From Planctomycetales bacterium (GTDB taxonomy: Bacteria > Planctomycetota > Planctomycetia > Pirellulales > Thermoguttaceae), in NCBI GenBank assembly GCA_007122045.1, contig SKJM01000787.1, forward strand, positions 1 to 5,077: a stretch of DNA of 5,077 bases. The letters are read 5' to 3'. Of this stretch, positions 1 to 5,077 are shown in pieces (position 1 is the stretch's first letter; the number at the start of each line of letters is the position of its first letter). Made by a program: the position numbers and the translations under genes. The notes beneath the pieces were generated by a model that saw only the letters and a list, made by a program, of their open reading frames with translations, was not told the DNA's origin and did not search any database.

Positions 1-168
1 GACGTGGGCATCAACCGGACCGAGGCGGGGTTGGTGGGCGACGTCGATTTCGAGGCGGTGCGCGAGGTGGCCGGCCACATGACGCCCGTCCCCGGCGGCG
101 TGGGCCCGTTGACCATCGCCATGCTGCTGCAAAACACGCTGACCGCGGCCGGGTTGCAAACGGGATAA
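1..168 (+). CDS. folD: FolD C-terminal fragment (methylene-THF dehydrogenase/cyclohydrolase)
   Basis: This is the 3' end of a gene cut by the left edge: 55 codons in frame 1, ending at TAA (166-168). FolD is a cytoplasmic bifunctional enzyme that oxidises 5,10-methylene-THF with NAD(P)+ and hydrolyses the product to 10-formyl-THF, feeding purine and formyl-Met-tRNA synthesis. The fragment opens with DVGINR, then LVGDVDFE (about residues 11-18), then the family signature [11 protein letters not shown] (28-38), and closes with the helix IAMLLQNTL. These match the end of the Rossmann-type NAD(P)-binding domain and the conserved C-terminal PGGVGPMT motif of FolD, and the tail after the last helix is short, as usual. 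The catalytic lysine and folate-binding N-terminal domain lie outside the window. The next gene starts 10 bases downstream on the same strand, which suggests co-transcription. The identification is very secure despite truncation. Confidence 0.95.
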   Translation, partial: DVGINRTEAGLVGDVDFEAVREVAGHMTPVPGGVGPLTIAMLLQNTLTAAGLQTG

Positions 169-178
169 CCGGCCTGAC

Positions 179-1348
179 ATGACACCCCTTCGGCTGGCGA
201 TTGTAACGCGCGGGTTCTGGCCGCTGGTGGGCGCGGCCGAGTCGGCCGCCGCGCGTCTGGCGGTCGGCCTGGAAGAGGCCGGCTGCGTGGTGACCGTACT
301 CACCGCCCGCCGGCACAGGCAATGGCCGGCGCGCATCCGGTTCCAGGACGTGCTGGTCGAGCGGGTAGCCCCGCCGCCCAACCACCGTTGGGCCGCCTGG
401 TGGTACCAGCATGCCCTTGGGCGGCGGCTGCGGCGGCAGGAGGGCGACCTCGACGCCGTCTACGTCTTCGGACTGCGCGAGGAAGCCCGCGCCGCGCTCC
501 GGGCCGTCGGGCGGAGGCTGCCGGTGGTGCTGCGGGCCCAGGCGGCCGGGGCGCACGGCGGGAAGGATCAGCCGTCAGAAGGGCCGATCAGCGGCCGCGC
601 CGCCCGGCACTGGACGGCGGCGCCGGCGGTGGTGTGCCGGTGTGCCGCTACCGCCCGCGAACTTGCGGCGGCCGGCTGCCCGAACGACCGCATTCGCGTG
701 GTGCCCGACGGCGTCATCGTCCTGCCGCCGCGTACGGACAAGAGCCGGGGGCAGGCCAGGGCGATGCTGGCCGAGGCGAACAACGCCCTGCGTTTGCCCG
801 AGTGGGCGCCCCTGGCCCTCTATCTTGGCCGGCTGGCCGACGACCGGGGCCTGGAATACCTGGCCGCGGCGTGGCCGCCGATCGGCCGGCGATGGCCGAA
901 CGCGCGCCTGTGGTTCGTCGGGGAGGGGCCGTTTCGTTACACTTTGCGCCGGCAGATTTCGGGTTTGAAGCTGTCGGGGCGGGCGGTGCTGGTCGGACGG
1001 TTCGATCACGTCGAGGAGCTACTGGCGGCGGCCGACGTGCTGGTGCATCCAGCAGTACGCAACACCCCCTCACTGGCGGTGGCCGAGGCGATGGGCGCCG
1101 GCCTGCCCGTCGTCGCCGCCGACTGCCCCGGCCACCGCGCGCTGGTCGAGCACGACCGGACGGGCGTGCTGGCGCCGGGGGACGACATCGCGGCCCTTTC
1201 CGAGGCGATCGCGCACATCTTCGACAACCCGGCGGACGCCGAGCGGCTGGGCCGGAACGCCCACGCCCGGGCTTCCCGGCACTTCACCCTTGCACAAATG
1301 GTCGACCAGCACGTAACATTATTCCAATCGCTCGCCGGGGACCCATAA
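179..1348 (+). CDS. GT-B glycosyltransferase, family 4-type
   Basis: A 389-residue protein with the two-domain GT-B layout and normal GT4 length; it should transfer a sugar from a nucleotide-sugar to an acceptor, probably for a cell-surface or extracellular glycan. The N-terminal half starts with a Rossmann strand (LRLAIVTRGFWP, 4-15), a small-residue loop (VGAAES) and a helix. The link between domains is IRVVPDGV (172-179). The C-terminal donor domain shows ALYLGRLADDRGLEYL (213-228), LWFVGEGP (244-251), a VGRFDHVEELLAAADVLVHPA stretch (272-292) and the SLAVAEAMGAGLPVVAADCPGHRALV segment (298-323). Two key positions are non-standard: the lysine of GRLxxxKG is Arg223, and the first Glu of the EX7E motif is Asn295 (second Glu is Glu303). 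There is no signal peptide or membrane helix, so it is probably cytosolic or peripheral. ATG 179 is chosen because it precedes the first Rossmann strand and lies just after folD; no clear Shine-Dalgarno is seen. The donor and acceptor are unknown. Confidence 0.9.
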   Translation: MTPLRLAIVTRGFWPLVGAAESAAARLAVGLEEAGCVVTVLTARRHRQWPARIRFQDVLVERVAPPPNHRWAAWWYQHALGRRLRRQEGDLDAVYVFGLREEARAALRAVGRRLPVVLRAQAAGAHGGKDQPSEGPISGRAARHWTAAPAVVCRCAATARELAAAGCPNDRIRVVPDGVIVLPPRTDKSRGQARAMLAEANNALRLPEWAPLALYLGRLADDRGLEYLAAAWPPIGRRWPNARLWFVGEGPFRYTLRRQISGLKLSGRAVLVGRFDHVEELLAAADVLVHPAVRNTPSLAVAEAMGAGLPVVAADCPGHRALVEHDRTGVLAPGDDIAALSEAIAHIFDNPADAERLGRNAHARASRHFTLAQMVDQHVTLFQSLAGDP

Positions 1349-1438
1349 CGCCGCGACCGGTGGGTGCGCCGCTTGGCCGGGCGCGACGGGGGATGGCGGG
1401 TTCATGGGAGGATTGGCGCGACCAACGGTCGCGGTTTT
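1349..1438 (+). other. 90-bp gap between the two glycosyltransferase genes
   Basis: This is the only intergenic stretch of note. It contains three CGCGAC copies (1352-1357, 1382-1387, 1417-1422), a GGGAGGA sequence (1406-1412) too far (about 26 nt) from ATG 1439 to serve as its ribosome binding site, and a stem-loop at its end. I see no convincing sigma-70 -35/-10 pair. An in-frame GTG at 1364 could extend the downstream gene across the gap. The 25 extra residues (rich in Arg and Gly) resemble no GT4 N-terminus, so the gap is treated as non-coding. Confidence 0.6.
1417..1438 (+). promoter_or_regulatory. Stem-loop with short T-run just before the second glycosyltransferase
   Basis: CGCGACC (1417-1423) and GGTCGCG (1427-1433) form a perfect 7-bp stem with a 3-nt AAC loop, followed by G and TTTT (1435-1438), ending right at the ATG at 1439. 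A strong GC stem plus a U-run resembles an intrinsic terminator, but four Ts is short. It could instead be a leader structure controlling initiation at the adjacent start codon, or a terminator for the upstream gene whose stop is at 1348. The right arm plus one more G (GGTCGCGG, 1427-1434) is also perfectly complementary to CCGCGACC at 1351-1358, so an alternative fold exists. The pairing is seen directly; any function is inference. Confidence 0.3.
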
Positions 1439-2545
1439 ATGATGGAGCCGAAACGCATTTTGCACGTCATTCCCACGCTCGACCAGGCGGGGGCCGAAAA
1501 GCAGCTTTGCCTGCTCGCGCGAGGGCTCCGCCGGCGGGGCTTCGACGTGCACGTGTGCGCGCTGACCCGCTCGGGGCCCCGGGCGAACGAACTGCGCGAA
1601 GCCGGCATTCCCTGCACGCTCATCGGCAAGCGGTGGAAGCTCGACCCGCAGGCGTTCTGGCGGCTGCGGCAACTAGTGGCCGCGCTGCGGCCCGAGGTGA
1701 TCCACACCTGGATGTTGGCGGCGAACGCCTACGGCGTCCTGGCGGGGGCGGCGTGCGGGGTGCGCGGGCGCGTTGCATCGCAACGGTGCGTCGATCCCTG
1801 GAAAAGCAGCCTGCAACTGGCTGCCGACCGCTACATCGCCCGGCGGTCGCACCGCGTGGTCGTCAACAGCGAGGGGGTGCGGCAGTTCTACCTGCATCAC
1901 GGGCTGCCGGCCGAGAAGCTCGAGGTCATTCCCAACGCCGTCGAGCCGGCCGAACCGAGCCCGGTGGGCCGGAAGCAACTGCTCGAAGAACTGGGCCTGC
2001 CCGCCGGCGCGCGGCTGATCGGCCTGGTCGGGCGGCTGTGGCCGCAGAAGCGGGTGAAAGACGCCATTTGGGCAACCGACCTGCTGAAGGTCATCCGCGA
2101 CGACGTCCATCTGCTCATTGCCGGCGACGGTCCCCTGCGCGACCGCCTGCTGCGCTACCGCGACCAGGTTCGCATTCGCGACAAGGTGCACTTCCTCGGC
2201 CAGCGCACCGACCTCGGCCGCCTCGTGCCGCACTTCGACCTGCTCTTCTCGACCAGCGAGTACGAGGGGCAGTCGAACGCCGTCCTGGAGGCCATGGCCG
2301 CCGGCGTGCCGGTCGTGGCCACCGACATCCCCGGCACCCGCGAACTGGTGCTCCACGGCGCCACCGGCTACCTGGCGCCGGTGGGCGACCGCGCCGGCTT
2401 CGCCCGCTACGCCAATAAGCTGCTCGACAGCCGCGATCTGGCCGCCCAACTGGGCGCCGCCGGCCGGGACCGCGCGGCGCGCGAGTTCAGCACCGAACGG
2501 ATGATCGAGCGCTACGTGGCCCTGTACGAAAAGGTAATGTCCTGA
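1439..2545 (+). CDS. GT-B glycosyltransferase, family 4-type (second copy)
   Basis: A 368-residue GT-B enzyme expected to transfer a sugar from a nucleotide-sugar donor during surface or extracellular polysaccharide assembly. The N-terminal domain opens with [19 protein letters not shown], the strand plus glycine-containing loop (QAGAEKQ, 16-22) usual for GT4, and continues with [13 protein letters not shown] (87-99). The domain link is VIPNAV (163-168). The donor domain carries [10 protein letters not shown] (196-205; Arg199 and Lys204 expected to contact donor phosphates), LLIAGDGP (225-232), and an intact EX7E pair (Glu276, Glu284) inside [22 protein letters not shown]. All canonical residues are present, unlike the first glycosyltransferase. 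The start is one of two adjacent ATGs (1439 or 1442); both sit directly before the first Rossmann strand, and neither has a visible Shine-Dalgarno. GTG 1364 is in frame but less likely. The stop (2543-2545) lies two bases before tadA, suggesting translational coupling. There is no signal peptide or membrane segment. The specific sugar is unknown. Confidence 0.92.
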   Translation: MMEPKRILHVIPTLDQAGAEKQLCLLARGLRRRGFDVHVCALTRSGPRANELREAGIPCTLIGKRWKLDPQAFWRLRQLVAALRPEVIHTWMLAANAYGVLAGAACGVRGRVASQRCVDPWKSSLQLAADRYIARRSHRVVVNSEGVRQFYLHHGLPAEKLEVIPNAVEPAEPSPVGRKQLLEELGLPAGARLIGLVGRLWPQKRVKDAIWATDLLKVIRDDVHLLIAGDGPLRDRLLRYRDQVRIRDKVHFLGQRTDLGRLVPHFDLLFSTSEYEGQSNAVLEAMAAGVPVVATDIPGTRELVLHGATGYLAPVGDRAGFARYANKLLDSRDLAAQLGAAGRDRAAREFSTERMIERYVALYEKVMS

Positions 2546-2547
2546 CC

Positions 2548-3006
2548 ATGCACGAACATTTCATGCAACTGGCCCTGGCCGAAGCCGAGCAGGCCCTGCG
2601 CGAGGCCGAGGTGCCGATCGGGGCGGTGATCGTTTACGACGAGCGGGTGATCGCGGCGGCGCACAACCAGCGCGAGCAACTGCACGATCCGACCGCGCAT
2701 GCCGAGATGATCGCCATCACGCAGGCCGCCGAGGCGCTGCGGACCTGGCGCCTGGAGGGCTGCGCGCTGTACGCCACGCTCGAGCCCTGCCCGATGTGCG
2801 CCGGCGCGATCGTGCAGGCCCGCATCCCCGTGGTCGTGTACGGCGCCTCCGACCCCAAGGCCGGCGCGGTGCGGTCGCTGTTCCGGCTGTTGGACGACCC
2901 GCGGCTGAACCACCGGTGCACGATCGTCTCCGGCGTGTCGGCCGAGCCGTGCGGGGCGATCCTCACTCGCTTCTTCGAGCAGCAGCGCCGGCTGGGGAAG
3001 AAGTAG
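2548..3006 (+). CDS. tadA: tRNA adenosine(34) deaminase TadA
   Basis: A 152-residue zinc-dependent deaminase of the CDA fold, close to the usual TadA length. TadA converts adenosine to inosine at wobble position 34 of tRNA-Arg(ACG) in the cytosol, letting one tRNA read CGU, CGC and CGA. The zinc site is complete: His51 and catalytic Glu53 in DPTAHAEM, and Cys81 and Cys84 in [18 protein letters not shown] (22-29), VIAAAHN (34-40) and the TadA-specific segments [16 protein letters not shown] and [10 protein letters not shown] also match the E. coli enzyme as I recall it. DPTAHAE and the NHR block favour TadA over guanine or cytosine deaminases. The start ATG is two bases after the preceding stop; AAAAGG (2529-2534) is the only purine-rich stretch nearby and is rather far. 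The final 44 bp, including the stop, overlap the end of the convergent propeller gene. The gene is probably expressed by read-through from the glycosyltransferase genes. Confidence 0.96.
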   Translation: MHEHFMQLALAEAEQALREAEVPIGAVIVYDERVIAAAHNQREQLHDPTAHAEMIAITQAAEALRTWRLEGCALYATLEPCPMCAGAIVQARIPVVVYGASDPKAGAVRSLFRLLDDPRLNHRCTIVSGVSAEPCGAILTRFFEQQRRLGKK

Positions 3007-5077
3007 CCGCGAGGCACCGGATCCGGCCGTCCTGGGTGGCAACGTACAGCCGGCCGTTGGCCGCGGCCATGCCGTCCCACACCGCGGGCGAATCGAGCGG
3101 GTGCCGGGCGAGCACCCGGCCGTCCTGCTCCGAGCACACCAGCACGGCCCCGCCCCGCCGGCCGTCGTACGCGGCGTGCGGATCGTCGTCGGGAACGTCG
3201 GTCGGCATGACCGCCACGAACAAGTGCTCGCCCGAGCGGATAATCGACCTGCCGCGGCCGGGCAGTTCCACGCGATAGACGTACTCGCGCGGCGGCACGT
3301 CGCGGAAGTCGGGCTGCGACGGTTCGCCGGGCCGCAGCGGCTCGTTGTCCATCTTGAACAGCAGGTAATCGCCGATGGCCGCCTGGCCGCGTTCGAGCCG
3401 CTGCACGCCCCACACCGCCTCATCGTCGTAGGCCATAACAACGCCCGTCGGCACGGCCACCGTCGAGGCGCCCCGCCGCCCGCCGCGGCTGTTGACGATC
3501 CACGAGTACGCCACGGGAATGCGGCTGAAGTCGCCCGTGCCCAGGAACCAGTGCGACCGGTGGTTCTCGGCGTCGTCCAACAGGCTGGAGGTGGAGAAGA
3601 GGTGCCGGGAGAGGTCGTCCTGCTTCTCGAGCGCCGCGTTGAACTTCCTGTAGTGCAGGAACACGTTGCGGCCGTCGCTTACAAGCACGTCGGAAATCGA
3701 GCCGCCGGCCATGGAAAAGGCGTCGGCGCGGTCGGGGTGCTCGAAGGTCTTGTAGTCGGTGATGTTCTGCTCGATCCGCTCGAGCCCCGGTTCCTTCGGC
3801 GGGGCTTGGTCGCGATGGAACTCGGGATGCCGGCTCTCGTACTGGCTGTGATGCACCACCTTCCCCGTGGCCGGGTCCAGCCCGTAAAGGTGAATGCCCC
3901 CGTCCAGCCAGCTCGACCGCCCGGCCGAGCAGTAGGCCACCCCGTCGAGCACGAGTACGCTGCCGTGCACCGGCCAGGGCGATTCCAAGCGGTCGAGAGC
4001 GACCATGCGCAGGTCGGCCGGCGCGGCGAGGAATCGCCAGACCAGTTCCCCGTCGCTCAGCCGCAGGGAGGTCACCCGGCCATCGGCGCTGCCGAACAGG
4101 ACCATTCCGTGGTGGAGGGTGGGCGGGGAATCGACGCGCCCGCCGGCAACGTGTTTCCATCGCACGTCGCCACTCGCCTCGTCGAGGGCATAGACGATCC
4201 CGCCGTCGGCGTCGGCCGCGACCACCGCCCCGTTACCCACGACCGGCTGGGTCAGCCGGCCGCCCAACTCGGTTTGCCATGCCTGGCTAAGCTTGCGCGG
4301 CAGTTCGGTTGCGGCCACGGCGCGGCGGAGCGGATCGCCGCGGTACGTGGGCCACGCGGCCGCCTCCGGCGCCGGCGCCTCGCCCACTTGCCCGTACGCC
4401 GGGCCCTTCTCCAGCCGGGCGCGGTCGGCAACGCGGTACTTCCTGCGCGGCGGGGCCGGTTGCTCGGCGGCCAGGGCCCAGAAGCCGTGCAGCATGGTTT
4501 CCATGTAGCAGCCGCACGAGTGGGGCGGCACGTACAGCAGCCCGTTGGCCGGGAGCACGCCGTACTGGCACGCCCCGCGCACCCAGTTGTTCCGCGAATG
4601 GTCCTCGGCGGCCAGGTCGATCATCTCGATCCCTCGCTTGCCGGCAATGACGAACCGGTCGGTCGCCTTCGCCCGGTGACAGCGATAGTGGTGGCCGACG
4701 GACTTCACCTGGTCGGCGATGGGGTCCTGCACGCGCACTTCGCCCGTGCGCAGGTCGAGGGCCTCCATGACGGGCGTGGGCACAATGGGCGGCGGCGAGT
4801 TCGCCCGGTGGTTGGCCTTGTGCCAGACGAGGTCGCCGATGACGAACAGGTCGGGGGGCGCGCGAAAGCCGCTGCCGGCCTCCCGCCGCCACAGTTCGGA
4901 GCCGTCTTCCGACGCGAGGGCCACCAGGTCCCCGCCGACGTTGAACACGACCACGCCGTCGGCCGCCACCAGGGTGTTTGTGCCGAAGCTGACGCCGCCC
5001 TTGATGGCCCGCTTCCAAGCGCCCCACCGCCACCGCTCCTCGCCGGACGCCAAGTCGAGGCACGCCGCGCCGTCGCC
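2963..5077 (-). CDS. PQQ-like beta-propeller repeat protein (N-terminus beyond right edge)
   Basis: 704 codons are visible with no stop back to the right edge; the frame opens with [17 protein letters not shown], already a propeller blade, so the true start is outside the window. Residues are numbered from the edge. Blades of the 'DGxxxALDxxTGExxW' type recur at about 2-18, 45-66, 103-116, 292-309, 332-349, 393-412, 642-661 and 673-690, suggesting two propellers or one large one, joined near [12 protein letters not shown] (242-253). Between them is a Cys/His-rich block: [15 protein letters not shown] (128-142), [11 protein letters not shown] (163-173), PPHSCGCY (184-191). A later insertion carries [11 protein letters not shown] (492-502) and HRSHWFLG (506-513). 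Such proteins, common in Planctomycetes, are annotated as PQQ-binding-like or BamB-like. Whether PQQ is bound is unknown, and no PQQ alcohol-dehydrogenase signature (vicinal Cys-Cys, heme CXXCH) is visible. Export is likely for the family, but the signal peptide would lie outside the window. The protein ends naturally shortly after the last blade. Confidence 0.9.
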   Translation of the reverse strand, partial: GDGAACLDLASGEERWRWGAWKRAIKGGVSFGTNTLVAADGVVVFNVGGDLVALASEDGSELWRREAGSGFRAPPDLFVIGDLVWHKANHRANSPPPIVPTPVMEALDLRTGEVRVQDPIADQVKSVGHHYRCHRAKATDRFVIAGKRGIEMIDLAAEDHSRNNWVRGACQYGVLPANGLLYVPPHSCGCYMETMLHGFWALAAEQPAPPRRKYRVADRARLEKGPAYGQVGEAPAPEAAAWPTYRGDPLRRAVAATELPRKLSQAWQTELGGRLTQPVVGNGAVVAADADGGIVYALDEASGDVRWKHVAGGRVDSPPTLHHGMVLFGSADGRVTSLRLSDGELVWRFLAAPADLRMVALDRLESPWPVHGSVLVLDGVAYCSAGRSSWLDGGIHLYGLDPATGKVVHHSQYESRHPEFHRDQAPPKEPGLERIEQNITDYKTFEHPDRADAFSMAGGSISDVLVSDGRNVFLHYRKFNAALEKQDDLSRHLFSTSSLLDDAENHRSHWFLGTGDFSRIPVAYSWIVNSRGGRRGASTVAVPTGVVMAYDDEAVWGVQRLERGQAAIGDYLLFKMDNEPLRPGEPSQPDFRDVPPREYVYRVELPGRGRSIIRSGEHLFVAVMPTDVPDDDPHAAYDGRRGGAVLVCSEQDGRVLARHPLDSPAVWDGMAAANGRLYVATQDGRIRCLAATSSPAGAAARRSE

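Noticed and set aside
322..2418. A 698-codon plus-strand open frame running across both glycosyltransferase genes without a stop.
   Set aside because: It is out of frame with two clear enzymes and translates to Arg/Ala/Gly/Pro-rich low-complexity sequence with no recognisable motif. Long stop-free shadow frames are expected at this GC content.
1673..2449. A 258-codon minus-strand frame antisense to the second glycosyltransferase.
   Set aside because: It is the complement of a well-supported gene, is Gly/Ala/Val/Gln-rich and has no domain-like motif; it is a GC-driven shadow.
3017..3026. Perfect 10-bp palindrome CCGGATCCGG near the convergent gene ends.
   Set aside because: It is explained by the codons for Arg-Ile-Arg in the last propeller blade (CGG ATC CGG); it is a single copy with no supporting context as a binding site.
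3098..3118. Inverted repeat CGGGTGC / GCACCCG with a 7-nt loop, about 90 bp past the tadA stop, considered as a terminator.
   Set aside because: It lies within the propeller coding sequence and has no T-run on either strand, so an intrinsic terminator is not supported; it is probably a by-product of GC-rich codons.
2634..3441. Minus-strand open frames (259 and 309 codons) across tadA and the end of the propeller gene.
   Set aside because: They overlap two strongly supported genes in other frames, and their translations are Arg/Ala-rich without family features.
5051..5053. TTG at the right edge as the start codon of the propeller gene.
   Set aside because: The frame stays open through the eight codons to the window edge, and those codons (DGAACLD) complete a typical propeller blade, so TTG is an internal Leu and the gene continues outside the window.

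Overview
The window is GC-rich, gene-dense bacterial DNA with almost no non-coding sequence. The most lineage-informative gene is the large minus-strand PQQ-like beta-propeller protein. From memory of the family, its conserved Cys/His block and its 'LFS..(S/G)LLDD...HR..W' block are typical of Planctomycetes and related PVC bacteria. With the high GC and the apparent lack of strong Shine-Dalgarno sites, this suggests a planctomycete (perhaps Pirellulales-like). That assignment is an inference and was not tested by a search.

Layout, left to right. Positions 1-168 hold the last 55 codons of folD (methylene-THF dehydrogenase/cyclohydrolase), cut by the left edge. Ten bases later a GT-B, family 4-type glycosyltransferase begins (179-1348). 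A 90-bp gap (1349-1438) holds a compact stem-loop plus a distal sequence that could pair with the same arm. A second family 4-type glycosyltransferase follows (about 1439-2545), and two bases after its stop lies tadA (2548-3006), the tRNA adenosine-34 deaminase. All four point the same way and are tightly spaced, so folD-GT-GT-tadA looks like one transcription unit, possibly with a control point in the 90-bp gap.

The rest (2963-5077, minus strand) is one long open frame for the beta-propeller protein, whose N-terminus lies beyond the right edge. Its 3' end overlaps the 3' end of tadA by 44 bp, tail to tail.

Functionally the plus-strand group mixes housekeeping enzymes (one-carbon metabolism, wobble-base editing) with two sugar transferases that probably build a cell-surface or extracellular glycan; their donors and acceptors cannot be read from sequence. 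The propeller protein is probably an extracytoplasmic scaffold or redox-type protein and has no clear link to the plus-strand genes. I found no RNA genes, mobile elements, CRISPR arrays or long repeats, and no convincing new system. The points most worth a second look are the possible switch before the second glycosyltransferase, the non-canonical donor site of the first one, the Cys/His block of the propeller protein, and the overlapping convergent gene ends.
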